Position numbers and translations under genes: made by a program
Shown: positions 1 through 8,614 of the stretch, piece by piece
How positions within the stretch are numbered: the stretch's first letter is position 1
Layout of the letters: each line of letters begins with the position of its first letter
Notes under the pieces: model-generated
Databases searched by the model: none
What the model was told of the DNA's origin: nothing
What the model saw: the letters and a program-made list of their open reading frames with translations, nothing else
Assembly: GCA_049414205.1 (NCBI GenBank)
Contig: JBMSGE010000006.1
Span: forward strand, 1-24,471
Direction: 5' to 3'
Length of the DNA: 24,471 nucleotides
DNA from: Nitrosomaritimum sp049414205
Lineage (GTDB): Archaea > Thermoproteota > Nitrososphaeria > Nitrososphaerales > Nitrosopumilaceae

Positions 1-667
1 TCTCATAAAGGGCTTTTCCTAGAATTACTCCAAAAGGATTTTTTTCTTTAACATTCTCTACATCTTTTACATTAGAGATTCCTCCACTGGAAATCACATT
101 GGCATTTAGATTGCAAGCTTTTTCCAAGAATTCCAAATCAGGGCCTTCAAGAGTGCCATCTCTATTGACATTAGTTAGTAAAAATTCGGTGAATCCCATT
201 GCAAGAAAATCTTTGATTGAATCAATCAAGTCAATGTCGGTTCCTTTTTGCCATCCGTGTGTTACGATTTTTCCGTCTTTGTGGTCAACTGAGATTACAA
301 TTTTTTCAGATCCTAATTTTTCTAATAATTTTTTTAGAGTTTCTTTATCTTTAAAGGCCAAAGTGCCTATTACAATTCTTTTAGAGATTTGAGCTGCATC
401 CATGATTATTGATTCATCTCTTAGACCTCCTGCTATCTCAACTGGAATGCTGATATTTCCTATTATTTTTTTTATAATTGATAGATTTGATCCTAATCCA
501 AGGGTGGCATCAAGATCAACGATATGAAGCATATCTGCTCCATTTTTTTCCCATTTCTGAGCAATTTCAACAGGATTATCACTATAGATGGTTTTTTGTT
601 GAGGATCCCCTTTGTAAAGTCGTACTACTTGTCCACTCATCAGATCAATTGCAGGAATTATTTTCAT
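1..667 (-). CDS. hisA: HisA, ProFAR isomerase (3' end beyond window)
   Basis: Phosphoribosylformimino-5-aminoimidazole carboxamide ribotide isomerase, a cytoplasmic (beta/alpha)8-barrel enzyme that opens the sugar ring by Amadori rearrangement in histidine synthesis. I translated it by hand from the ATG at 667; the frame is open for 222 codons to the left edge, so roughly the last tenth of a usual 240-245 aa HisA is missing. It starts MKIIPAIDLMSGQVVRL, with the expected catalytic Asp8, and the second catalytic Asp is D128 in ISVDHKDG. Phosphate-binding loops are visible as EIAGGLRDE (residues 78-85) and SSGGIS (193-198). The start codon overlaps the hisH stop as ATGA, so it is translationally coupled to hisH. 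hisF and hisI or hisIE are expected next, outside the window. Identification is firm. Confidence 0.96.
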   Translation of the reverse strand, partial: MKIIPAIDLMSGQVVRLYKGDPQQKTIYSDNPVEIAQKWEKNGADMLHIVDLDATLGLGSNLSIIKKIIGNISIPVEIAGGLRDESIIMDAAQISKRIVIGTLAFKDKETLKKLLEKLGSEKIVISVDHKDGKIVTHGWQKGTDIDLIDSIKDFLAMGFTEFLLTNVNRDGTLEGPDLEFLEKACNLNANVISSGGISNVKDVENVKEKNPFGVILGKALYE

Positions 668-1272
668 TTTTTACACTCTTGTAGAAAATTTTTAATCATA
701 ATACTTCCAACTTTTCCTGATTTTTCTGGATGAAATTGTGTTCCAAAAAAGTTGTCCTTCTCAACTACTGCTGGAACTTTAATCCCATAGTCAGACTCTG
801 CTGTAATTACATCATCTGATGTAGGTTTTGCTCTAAAAGAGTGAACAAAGTAAACCCATGATCCTTCCTTTACACCTTCAAGTATTTTTCCTGGTTTTTT
901 TATCTCTAAATCATTCCATCCCATGTGAGGAACTTTAAGTGTCGAGGGTAGCTCGATTACTTCACCGTCAATTACATTGAGTCCTTTTTCATGCCCTTCT
1001 TCGCTTTTCTCAAAAAACATCTCCATTCCAAGGCAAATTCCTAATACAGGGGTTGTGTCTTTTACATAATCTTTGAATTGAATTTTGGAATGCTCGTTAA
1101 TGCTTTTGATTGCTGGATCAAAGTTTCCGACTCCAGGCAACAGGAGCCCAGAATAGTTATTTGGTTCATCAAATGTTGTAATAACATCTACTATAGCTCC
1201 TGCATTTTCTAGAGAGTTTTTGAGGCTGAAAATATTTCCAGCTCCATAATCAAATATTGCTACACTTACCAT
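664..1272 (-). CDS. hisH: HisH, glutaminase subunit of imidazole glycerol phosphate synthase
   Basis: Class I glutamine amidotransferase that hydrolyses glutamine and feeds ammonia to HisF, giving imidazole glycerol phosphate and AICAR. The 202 aa length is normal. The nucleophile is Cys80 in PVLGICLGMEMFF, and the His-Glu pair is H181/E183 in TQFHPEKSG. The N-terminal FDYGAGN and the oxyanion-strand region LLLPGVGNF (residues 43-51) are also typical. The ATG at 1272 shares one base with the hisB stop (TAATG), and its own stop overlaps the hisA start (ATGA). HisH works only with HisF, which should lie beyond the left edge. Confidence 0.97.
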   Translation of the reverse strand: MVSVAIFDYGAGNIFSLKNSLENAGAIVDVITTFDEPNNYSGLLLPGVGNFDPAIKSINEHSKIQFKDYVKDTTPVLGICLGMEMFFEKSEEGHEKGLNVIDGEVIELPSTLKVPHMGWNDLEIKKPGKILEGVKEGSWVYFVHSFRAKPTSDDVITAESDYGIKVPAVVEKDNFFGTQFHPEKSGKVGSIMIKNFLQECKK

Positions 1273-1859
1273 TACATTGAACCTTTTGTACTTGGAATTC
1301 CTTTTTGTTTTTTATCGTATGATGATGCTGTTCTAAAAGCAACTGCTAGTGATTTTATTGCAGCTTCGACTTTGTGGTGGTCGTTTTCCCCATACTTTAC
1401 AGTGAGGTGAATACAGCTGTTTAGGTTTTGAAGTAAGGATTGGAAAAAGTGCTCCAAATCCTCCTTTGATACGTCCTCAATTTTATTGCGTTTGATAGAT
1501 AAAACCAATTTCCAAAAGGGTCTTTTTACCAGATCAATTGATGCTTCTGCCAGTGATTCATCCATTGGAACAGAAGCATAACTAAATCTTGTAATCCCAC
1601 TTCGATTTCCCAGTGCTTTGTCAACTGCAAGACCAATAGTTATTGCAGTATCTTCAATTAAGTGGTGTTCAATCTTATCATTTGATTTTGCATTTACTTT
1701 AAGATCCATCATTGAATGCTTTCCAAATGAGGTGATCAGGTGATCAAGGAAGTTAATTCCTGTATTTATCGAGGTTTTTCCAGTTCCATCCAAATTTACA
1801 GAGACTGAAATTGTTGTTTCCTTTGTTTTTCTATTAAGAGTATTTTTTCTTGCTTTCAT
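1272..1859 (-). CDS. hisB: HisB, imidazoleglycerol-phosphate dehydratase
   Basis: Manganese-dependent dehydratase converting imidazole glycerol phosphate to imidazole acetol phosphate, the substrate of HisC. It is the single-domain form of about 195 aa, without the N-terminal phosphatase domain found in the E. coli bifunctional HisB. Metal-binding histidine clusters are clear: FLDHLITSFGKHS near residue 40, EHHLIEDTAITIG near 65 and DHHKVEAAIKSLA near 160. An upstream in-frame GTG at 1868 adds three residues (MVN); I prefer the ATG at 1859, although a GAGGT at 1884-1888 leaves both possible. A short gap of about 17-26 bases separates it from the HAD phosphatase gene, the only non-overlapping junction in this operon. 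Confidence 0.95.
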   Translation of the reverse strand: MKARKNTLNRKTKETTISVSVNLDGTGKTSINTGINFLDHLITSFGKHSMMDLKVNAKSNDKIEHHLIEDTAITIGLAVDKALGNRSGITRFSYASVPMDESLAEASIDLVKRPFWKLVLSIKRNKIEDVSKEDLEHFFQSLLQNLNSCIHLTVKYGENDHHKVEAAIKSLAVAFRTASSYDKKQKGIPSTKGSM

Positions 1860-1885
1860 GTTTACCACAGAAGATTAACTCTACC

Positions 1886-2860
1886 TCATTCTAAATTTAA
1901 TACCTTCGGTAGCAATTCTATTGAATCTAACACTAATTGAGCCCCATTTTTTTCAAATAAATCAAGTTTTTGTGAAGGATTTTTGCTTGTTCCAATTATT
2001 CCACAAAAAGTGGTTTTGTGCCCTTGCTCAGTTGCTTTTTTAGCCATGATCAAGTCCTCCATAGAATCACCCACATAGAGAGAGTTTTCTATATTCATTC
2101 CATTTATTGAACGAATTAACGATTCAGGATTAGGTTTTGCCAAGTTTCTTGATTCATCTTCTAAAAATGCAGAGTTACTAACATCAAATTCTTCTAACAT
2201 ATTTTTGAGTGAATATCTAACTGATTCTTTTCCTCTTCCAGTCACAATTCCAATTTTTGAGTGGTATTTGGATTTTAATTTAGAAATTAACGATTCATTT
2301 ACTATGACAAAGTCATTTTCAATTAATCCAAGTTCAGAAAATTCAGATTTGTTATTGAAAAGTTTTTCATATAATTCTGGCCCATAAAATAACTGATCAA
2401 AAATTTTGTATAAAGGATTGTCATGATGTGTTCCTGGATATGATAGGTGATTTTTAATTTCATCAAAATTAATAAATTTTTCAAGGTATTTCTCTGTAGA
2501 AATAATGCCTGATGTATCACAGTTTTTAATAACATCAAAAATAAATTCTCTTTGATCTCTTTGAGTTTTTTTTGCTACAAAAATTGAAATGATTGCAGCA
2601 TATGCTAAATCAACTTCGTCGTTGAATCCCCCAGTTGATTTGAATCCATCGATAATTTTTGAATCAATATTAATTGCATCATTAATGTTTGAAAATTTTT
2701 CCAAAACATATTTTGTAGTTTTATCTATAGTTAGATCGTATGATTTTGTAATATCTATTAAAACGCCGTCACAATCAAAAATTATTCCGTCACTGTTTGT
2801 AAGAAAATCAATTATAGATTCATCTAGATAGATTCCAGGTTTGTGGGCAGATAAAGTCAT
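1886..2860 (-). CDS. HAD-superfamily phosphatase in the his operon, candidate histidinol-phosphatase
   Basis: A 324 aa haloacid dehalogenase-superfamily hydrolase. All four catalytic motifs are visible: motif I FDCDGVLID (nucleophile Asp29, acid Asp31), motif II Thr207 in GIVTGRGK, motif III Lys242 in LAKPNPES, and motif IV GDSMED with D265 and D269. The stretch between motifs I and II is a long, mainly helical cap (subfamily IA-like) of about 170 residues, longer than in simple phosphoglycolate phosphatases. The gene sits between hisC and hisB; its ATG overlaps the hisC stop (ATGA). The pathway needs histidinol-phosphate phosphatase between HisC and HisD, and no other candidate is in the operon, so that role is a reasonable inference. 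The substrate itself cannot be read from sequence; phosphoglycolate or another sugar phosphate remains possible. Confidence 0.8.
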   Translation of the reverse strand: MTLSAHKPGIYLDESIIDFLTNSDGIIFDCDGVLIDITKSYDLTIDKTTKYVLEKFSNINDAINIDSKIIDGFKSTGGFNDEVDLAYAAIISIFVAKKTQRDQREFIFDVIKNCDTSGIISTEKYLEKFINFDEIKNHLSYPGTHHDNPLYKIFDQLFYGPELYEKLFNNKSEFSELGLIENDFVIVNESLISKLKSKYHSKIGIVTGRGKESVRYSLKNMLEEFDVSNSAFLEDESRNLAKPNPESLIRSINGMNIENSLYVGDSMEDLIMAKKATEQGHKTTFCGIIGTSKNPSQKLDLFEKNGAQLVLDSIELLPKVLNLE

Positions 2861-3927
2861 CTTAATAGATCACGAATAGCAAGCAAAAATCTGGAATTCA
2901 TTTCTTTAGTTCCAATAGTCACTCTTAGGCACCCTTCATGGTTTCCAATTTTTCCTAATTTTCTAATGGAAATTCCTTGCTCAAATAAGGCAGTATACAC
3001 ACGTTGATAGGATCCATGTGCGTCAAATAGTACAAAATTAGCCTCAGAATCAAAGACCTCAAAGGTATTGTATTTCTGAAGGGTTTCAATTATTCGCTTT
3101 CTTTCTTTTTTGATAATCTCCACTGATTCTTTCATTTGTTGAGATTTTTCTACAGCTAGAATCCCAGCCTCAATTGTAAGTGTGCTTAGTGGATATGGGT
3201 ATTGTAAAACTTTGTTGAATGCTTCAGTAAATTGCTTGTTTGCAATAAAGTATCCCAATCTTAATCCTGCGAGTCCAAATGATTTGGATAATGTTTGAAC
3301 TACAATTAGATTTGATTGTGTTTTTACCATGTTTGCCAAAGAGTATTTGCTAAACTCTCCGTATGCCTCATCAATTATTACCAAACCGTCAAATGATTTT
3401 ACGATTTTCTGTAAATCAGCTTTTGAAAATTGGAATCCAGTAGGGTTGTTTGGAGAATCAAGATACAAAATATCTGCATTCTTTGATTGTTTTTTAAATT
3501 CAGCTACATCTAATTTCATGTCGTTTGAAAAAGGTAGTGCGATCATTGGAATAGAATAAAGTTTGCATCTTTCTTCAAAAAATCCAAATGTTGGATTTGA
3601 TGTTAGTACCTTGGTTTTCGTTGTGGCAAAATTAGCCAATATCAAATCTAATATTTGATCAGATCCATTTCCAACTCCAATCATCGAAGAAGGTATTTTG
3701 ACGAATTTTGATATTGCCCGAATTAGTCGTTCTACTCCACCTAGTGGGTATTCGCGTACATCAGAATTTTTTTTAGCACCAGAAATTAAATCACCTTGAA
3801 ATTGTTTTGAAATTACATAATTTTCATTTGAATCAAGTTTTAGAGAATCTTGCTGTAATTCAGGTTTTTCATATCCTCCTATTGACAACAAATCCTTGAT
3901 TTTTTTTTCATACCAATTTGTCTTCAT
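2857..3927 (-). CDS. hisC: HisC, histidinol-phosphate aminotransferase
   Basis: PLP-dependent class I/II aminotransferase (fold type I) that moves an amino group from glutamate to imidazole acetol phosphate. The 356 aa length is typical. The PLP lysine is K215 in QTLSKSFGLAGLRLGY. Other cofactor contacts seen are N161 in DSPNNPTG, D186/Y189 in IIDEAYGE, and the phosphate-binding R223. The N-terminal LDSNENY motif is characteristic of HisC rather than of general aspartate aminotransferases. Both ends overlap neighbours by ATGA: the start with the hisD stop and the stop with the start of the HAD gene. Confidence 0.96.
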   Translation of the reverse strand: MKTNWYEKKIKDLLSIGGYEKPELQQDSLKLDSNENYVISKQFQGDLISGAKKNSDVREYPLGGVERLIRAISKFVKIPSSMIGVGNGSDQILDLILANFATTKTKVLTSNPTFGFFEERCKLYSIPMIALPFSNDMKLDVAEFKKQSKNADILYLDSPNNPTGFQFSKADLQKIVKSFDGLVIIDEAYGEFSKYSLANMVKTQSNLIVVQTLSKSFGLAGLRLGYFIANKQFTEAFNKVLQYPYPLSTLTIEAGILAVEKSQQMKESVEIIKKERKRIIETLQKYNTFEVFDSEANFVLFDAHGSYQRVYTALFEQGISIRKLGKIGNHEGCLRVTIGTKEMNSRFLLAIRDLLR

Positions 3928-5195
3928 TCTAATCTGCCTCTTACTGCTTCATAGTGATTTGGTAAACCCTCTGCTTTAGTAAATACATCAAGATAATTTG
4001 CAATTTTAGACAAGGATTTCCTAGTTGTACTAACTTGAGTGTTAATTTTGATAAAATCAAGGACTGAAAGGGAGCCTCTAGTTTTTCCAAATCCATTTGT
4101 GGGTAAAATGTGATTTGAGCCTAAAATGTAGTCACTAGCTGAAGAAGGAGTGTCATTTCCAAGCAAAATTAATCCCGGAGTAGTGATTTTTGAAGCCAGA
4201 TTCTGTGAGTTTTTGGTCATTATTTGAAGGTGCTCTGGTGCTAGTTCATTTGCAAGTTTAATCATATCTGATTGATTCTTACAAATGGCGAGGAAGCCGT
4301 TTTGTGTGAGACTCTTTTTTACAAAATCTGATCTTTTTATTTTTGGAATTAAATTTTTTATTGTTTGATTTACAGATTTTGCTAATTTTTCTGAATTTGT
4401 AATAAGATAGCAAAAAGTATCACTGCTATGTTCTGCTTGGGAAATCAAGTCTAGTGCAATGTAATTGGGATTTGCAGAATTATCAGCGACAATTCCTAAT
4501 TCTGTAGGACCTGCAAGCATGTCAATTGCAGTATTGTCACTAACCATAGATTTTGCTGCAGTTACAAAAGCACCTCCGGGCCCTACAATTTTTTCAACTT
4601 TTTTTATTGATTTTGTTCCAAAAGATAATGCTGCAATTGCTTGTGCACCTCCAACTTTGTAAATTTCATCTGCCCCGCAAATATCTGCAGCAACAATGGT
4701 TAGTGCATTAATTTTTCCATTAGAGTCAGGAGGAGAAACAACAACTATTCTTTTTACTCCTGCAACTTTAGCCGGAATTACAGACATTATAACAGAACTG
4801 GGATATTTTGCAAGTCCTCCAGGAATATAGCATCCAATACTTTGCAGGGGTACAAATTTTTTAGATATTTTTACTCCATCATTATTAATGATTTTATCCT
4901 TCAGATTAGACTTAATTGAGATTTCCGTTTTTTCTAATCTTTTTTTTGCAAGTTTAATTGCGCTAATTTCTTTCTTTGATACTTTGTTGTAGGCATTTTC
5001 TATTTCTTTTTTTGATACCCGTAAATTAGATAGTTTGGCTCCGCTGAATTTTTTTTCATATTTTTTTAGAGCTAAATCGCCATCTTTTTGAACTTTTTTT
5101 ATAATTGATTCTACTATTTCCTTATTTTTTTGAGGCTGTTTTGGGATTATTTTAGCTGCAAATTTTTCAACGTTGGTTACTTGAATTATTTTCAT
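3924..5195 (-). CDS. hisD: HisD, histidinol dehydrogenase
   Basis: Zinc- and NAD-dependent enzyme that oxidises histidinol to histidine in two steps, the last steps of the pathway. About 423 aa, the usual length. Zinc ligands and catalytic residues are present: Gln and His in LISQAEHSSDTF, the Glu-His pair in LAPEHLQIM, Asp in SSASDYILGSNH, and the C-terminal His in EGLPNHYEAVRG. The nucleotide-binding GPGGAFV stretch is also present. A TTG at 5198 directly precedes the ATG at 5195; the ATG forms a TGATG overlap with the hisG stop, so I chose it. The stop overlaps hisC as ATGA. Confidence 0.96.
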   Translation of the reverse strand: MKIIQVTNVEKFAAKIIPKQPQKNKEIVESIIKKVQKDGDLALKKYEKKFSGAKLSNLRVSKKEIENAYNKVSKKEISAIKLAKKRLEKTEISIKSNLKDKIINNDGVKISKKFVPLQSIGCYIPGGLAKYPSSVIMSVIPAKVAGVKRIVVVSPPDSNGKINALTIVAADICGADEIYKVGGAQAIAALSFGTKSIKKVEKIVGPGGAFVTAAKSMVSDNTAIDMLAGPTELGIVADNSANPNYIALDLISQAEHSSDTFCYLITNSEKLAKSVNQTIKNLIPKIKRSDFVKKSLTQNGFLAICKNQSDMIKLANELAPEHLQIMTKNSQNLASKITTPGLILLGNDTPSSASDYILGSNHILPTNGFGKTRGSLSVLDFIKINTQVSTTRKSLSKIANYLDVFTKAEGLPNHYEAVRGRLE

Positions 5196-6187
5196 CAATT
5201 TTCTTCATCACGTTTAATCTCCTCAAGTTCTAAAATTTGTCGTGGTTCATGAACTACAAGTCCTTGGGCAATTTTCCTTAACTTGGGGATTAGTTTGTGA
5301 TATTCTTCTTTCCTGATGACGGTGTTTACTCCAAACCAACCATCTTCACTTAAGGGACTAACAGTAGGTCTTTTGAGTGATGGCATTTGTTTTAGTAATT
5401 TTTTGAGATTGTTTTCTTCAACGTTAAGATAAATGTGCAAGTATTTTCTGCCATGTACTGCTCCTCTCATCAAAGTTACAATATCAAAGATTTTTTCTCG
5501 TTTTTTTGGATCTTTAAGAGATTTTTTGTTAACTATAAGATGTGCAGTAGAAGTAAGAACTTCATCAACAATTTTCAATTTATTTTGTTTTAGAGTAGTT
5601 CCTGTTTCTGTTACATCCATTATTGCATCTACATCTTCAGGAGGTTTTGCCTCAGTGGCTCCAAATGACAAATGAATTTGTACATTTTTGTTTGTTCCCA
5701 ATCTTACCCATGGAGTGACTATAAGCGGATCCTTTGAGCCATAGTATTTCTTATACGATTTTGATTCTTTTAGAAATTTTGATGCAGTTGTAAGATATTC
5801 TGAGGAAATACGAAGGATTTTTTTCTTTTTTGCATAATCTGCAATCATTGCATCTAGATTTTTGTATGAATATTTGTCAGGAAATGCGATAACTAATCTA
5901 ATTTTTCCATACTCCAAGTCTAAAATTGGTTCAACATCTGCCTTTGTTTCTCCTACCCAGTCTTTTCCTGTAATTCCCACATCATACAATCCTTCAGAAA
6001 CCAGAGTTGGAATTTCTTGAGGCCTAAGCATTTTGACAATAATATTTGGATCATCCAAGAATACACGATAAGTTCTACTTTTTCTGTTGACTTTGGTCCA
6101 GGATTTCTCTAAAAGTTTGAATGTTGCATCTTCCAGACTGCCTTTGGGTATTGCAAACTTTACCTGGGACATTGTAAATTTTTTCAT
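5195..6187 (-). CDS. hisG: HisG, ATP phosphoribosyltransferase (long form)
   Basis: First and committed enzyme of histidine synthesis, condensing ATP with PRPP. Length (about 330 aa) and the extra C-terminal ACT-like regulatory region identify the long form, which works without a HisZ partner and in characterised relatives is feedback-inhibited by histidine. The substrate-binding N-terminus KFAIPKGSLEDATFKLLEKS, the GLYDVGITGKDWVGE strand-loop and the PRPP-loop region DVTETGTTLKQNKL are visible. Three starts compete: TTG 6190, ATG 6187 and ATG 6172 (the latter gives MSQVKFAIPKG, closest to family length). The TATA-like TTTAAAA at 6208-6214 lies about 24 bases before 6187, which favours a leaderless start there. 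It heads the his operon; the tail after PRQILELEE is unusually charged. Confidence 0.94.
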   Translation of the reverse strand: MKKFTMSQVKFAIPKGSLEDATFKLLEKSWTKVNRKSRTYRVFLDDPNIIVKMLRPQEIPTLVSEGLYDVGITGKDWVGETKADVEPILDLEYGKIRLVIAFPDKYSYKNLDAMIADYAKKKKILRISSEYLTTASKFLKESKSYKKYYGSKDPLIVTPWVRLGTNKNVQIHLSFGATEAKPPEDVDAIMDVTETGTTLKQNKLKIVDEVLTSTAHLIVNKKSLKDPKKREKIFDIVTLMRGAVHGRKYLHIYLNVEENNLKKLLKQMPSLKRPTVSPLSEDGWFGVNTVIRKEEYHKLIPKLRKIAQGLVVHEPRQILELEEIKRDEEN

Positions 6188-6207
6188 CAACTAGCCATAT
6201 AATAGGA

Positions 6208-6214
6208 TTTTAAA
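6208..6214 (-). promoter_or_regulatory. TATA-like box of the his operon
   Basis: On the minus strand the bases read TTTAAAA, centred about 24 bases before the hisG ATG at 6187. The box overlaps the last codons and stop of the HMG-CoA reductase gene, so the his promoter sits inside the upstream gene and transcription from upstream can read through it. Assignment rests on spacing and sequence only. Confidence 0.5.
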
Positions 6215-7466
6215 TTTTATTTACTAATTCTTTAGCTTTATCCAATGAGATATTTTTTTCTTCAATCATTTTTTGAACAATTTTATCGATTTGTTCATTT
6301 GAAGCTCCTGCAGCAGCAGCCAAATTTCTAGCGTGTAATCTCATGTGTCCTTTTTGTATTCCTTCAGTAGATAGTGCTCTAATTGCACTATAGTTTTGTG
6401 CCAATCCAGTTGCTGTCATTATGCATGCAAGTTCTTGAGCAGAAGTTGCTCCAAGAATTTTGTTACATATTTTTGCAGTAGGATGGACGTTTGCAATACC
6501 ACCTACAATTCCAACAGATAATGGTAATTCCAGATAGCCTACTAGATTTCCATTTTCATCTTTGGACCATTTACTCAAAGAGCGATACTGTCCAGAATTT
6601 GCAGCATATGCGTTTGCTGCTGCCTCAATTGCACGACTATCCTGTCCAGTTGCATTTGCAACAGCAATAGTTCCGTTCATAATTCCTTTATTGTGAGTGA
6701 CTGCTCTGAATACATCATTGTTTGCAAATTGGAATGCAGAAATGATGTTATCAACAACATCTTCTCCCCCAACAGCATCTTTTTCAAAAACGGCTTTGGC
6801 TCTTGCCATCCTTCTTGTTGAATAATTTGATAAAATACGTAACAATGAACGGCCACCTGTAATTTCCTCTAAGAAGGGAGAAACTCCTTCACACATGGTA
6901 TTAGTTACGTTTGCACCCATTGCATCTCCAACATCAATTAGTAATTCTACTATGAGCATTTTTCCTTGCGGGGTTTCAATTTCTTTACATGATACTTCCT
7001 TAGCACCTTTACCCATTTTTGATAAGGTGTTACTCTTGGAATTTGCAATCTTTAGTATTTCATCAGTAGAATTTTTTATTTTTGTGATAGCATCTGAATT
7101 ATCTACATCAAGCATTTGAATTTGTCCTATACTGTATGACTCATCAGCTTCTACCTTAAATCCTCCAAGGATACGAGCAACCTTAGCACCTTTTGAAGCC
7201 GCTGCAATTACAGATGGTTCTTCAATAACCATAGGAATAACATAGTCCTTTCCATTAATTTTGAAATTTGTTGCAATTCCTAAGGGTAAAGAAAATGTGC
7301 CAACTGCATTTTCCACCATCTTGTCTGCTTTTTCGAAGGAGATTCCCCCATTGGGGTTTTCTAATAGAGTTATTTCTTCATCAGACAAGTCTGCAAAGTT
7401 TTTGATAATTTCTAATCTTTCTTGTCTTGATTTTTCAAAAAATTTTGAAATTGACGAATCCTTCAT
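6210..7466 (-). CDS. Class II HMG-CoA reductase
   Basis: Reduces HMG-CoA to mevalonate (class II enzymes often prefer NADH), feeding isoprenoid chains of archaeal ether lipids. The 418 aa sequence follows the Pseudomonas mevalonii class II enzyme closely in motif wording and numbering: E83 in VIEEPSVIAAAS, K260 in THNKGIMNG, D276 in TGQDSRAIEAAA and H374 in KGHMRLHARN correspond to the catalytic Glu83, Lys267, Asp283 and His381. The class II wording ENAVGTFSLPLGIATNF replaces the class I ENVIGYVPIPVG type, and no membrane segment is present, so it is cytosolic. It begins one base after the stop of the beta-propeller gene, suggesting co-transcription. Class assignment is from memory of the family; function is nearly certain. 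Confidence 0.94.
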   Translation of the reverse strand: MKDSSISKFFEKSRQERLEIIKNFADLSDEEITLLENPNGGISFEKADKMVENAVGTFSLPLGIATNFKINGKDYVIPMVIEEPSVIAAASKGAKVARILGGFKVEADESYSIGQIQMLDVDNSDAITKIKNSTDEILKIANSKSNTLSKMGKGAKEVSCKEIETPQGKMLIVELLIDVGDAMGANVTNTMCEGVSPFLEEITGGRSLLRILSNYSTRRMARAKAVFEKDAVGGEDVVDNIISAFQFANNDVFRAVTHNKGIMNGTIAVANATGQDSRAIEAAANAYAANSGQYRSLSKWSKDENGNLVGYLELPLSVGIVGGIANVHPTAKICNKILGATSAQELACIMTATGLAQNYSAIRALSTEGIQKGHMRLHARNLAAAAGASNEQIDKIVQKMIEEKNISLDKAKELVNKI

Positions 7467-7467
7467 T

Positions 7468-8562
7468 TTATTTCAATATCCTCAATAATTTATCATCCAT
7501 TCTATCTGGAAAACCTTTTCCATCAGTATTAGAAGTGATTACATAAAGACTTCCATCTGGACCTTGTGCTACATCTCTAATTCTACCAGCTCCGCTTAGA
7601 ATACTCTTTTGAGATTTTAATCCATCTTCCAAGTCTAATTGATAAAGATTTGAGGCACGTAGTGAGGTCATGATAAATGAATGCTCCAAATCCAGGGCGT
7701 CTCCGTAATAAAAGAGAATTCCTCCCATTTCTATGCCCGGATCATAACACATTACTGCACCTTCAAATTGTTCTGTTTTCAAACATTCATTTTCAGGCCA
7801 GCCAAAATTTTTCCCTGGTTGAATGAGATTGATTTCATCATTTTTTTCAGGACCCAATTCTGCGGCATACATGTTTCCATCTTCATCCCATGTCAGGCCT
7901 TGCGGATTTCTAAATCCATAAGAATAGACAGGCGAATTTGAAAAAGGATTATCATCTGGAATTGATCCATCATCATTTAATCTGAGAATTTTTCCAGCCA
8001 AAGAATTTAGATCTTGAGGAAGATGAGATGCATCAGAAACAGTTCCGGTCCCAACGTATAATTTTCCATCAGGGCCAAATTTTAAAAATCCGCCATTGGT
8101 AAAAACTGAGCCTGGAATTTTGTCAAAAATTGTTTTAGCATCTTGAAGTTTATTATCAGACTCGGTAATTCTGATTACTTTATTCCACAAAGTTTCATTC
8201 TCTTCATAGGTTAGAAAAACATACAGAAGGTGATTGTTGGCATAATCTGGATGAGTTGTAATTCCTAATAACCCACCATCAAAAACTTCTGCGGGACGAA
8301 ATGTAGCTAAAGGTTCTTCTAACAATTCGTTGTTTTGAATTACTCTAATTCTACCTTCTTTTTCTGTAACAAAGATTTTTTCATCAGATACTGCTATTGA
8401 ACGTGGATTTTCTAGATTTTCGGCAAGAATTGCAACCGAGTTATCTTCGACTTTTGGAGAAGGTGGTTCGGGTAAAGGAATTGGATCATCTTCGGAGGTT
8501 AATACAAAAATTGAAAAAATGATTGCACCTACAATTCCTGCAATCCTTAATCTTTTATCCAC
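7468..8562 (-). CDS. Membrane-anchored beta-propeller protein, glucose/sorbosone dehydrogenase family
   Basis: A 364 aa protein with an N-terminal signal anchor (hydrophobic residues about 7-22 after KR) followed by a proline-rich linker (27-37), so the propeller domain should face outward. Propeller motifs are those of the GSDH/PQQ aldose dehydrogenase family: VFDGGLLGITTHPDY (93-107), FLKFGPDGKLYVGTG (159-173), QDLNSLAGKILRLNDDG (183-199), YSYGFRNPQGLTWD (213-226) and NFGWPE (252-257). Where characterised members usually read HxGGR around the catalytic base, this protein reads TNGGFL (155-160), so PQQ-dependent sugar oxidation is doubtful. Two cysteines (C260, C272) could pair. The start is GTG at 8562; there is no ATG nearby in frame. 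It is probably co-transcribed with the HMG-CoA reductase gene. Confidence 0.82.
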   Translation of the reverse strand: MDKRLRIAGIVGAIIFSIFVLTSEDDPIPLPEPPSPKVEDNSVAILAENLENPRSIAVSDEKIFVTEKEGRIRVIQNNELLEEPLATFRPAEVFDGGLLGITTHPDYANNHLLYVFLTYEENETLWNKVIRITESDNKLQDAKTIFDKIPGSVFTNGGFLKFGPDGKLYVGTGTVSDASHLPQDLNSLAGKILRLNDDGSIPDDNPFSNSPVYSYGFRNPQGLTWDEDGNMYAAELGPEKNDEINLIQPGKNFGWPENECLKTEQFEGAVMCYDPGIEMGGILFYYGDALDLEHSFIMTSLRASNLYQLDLEDGLKSQKSILSGAGRIRDVAQGPDGSLYVITSNTDGKGFPDRMDDKLLRILK

Positions 8563-8614
8563 GAAGGTTTCATCCCTTCAAATCCTATTAATTACTTTCA
8601 AGAATTTGATAACG

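Noticed and set aside
99..392. A 97-codon plus-strand frame at the left edge
   Set aside because: It is the antisense shadow of hisA, whose minus-strand frame has all family motifs.
5031..5130. Dense T-runs that could be terminators or repeats
   Set aside because: They encode lysine-rich stretches of hisD on the minus strand.
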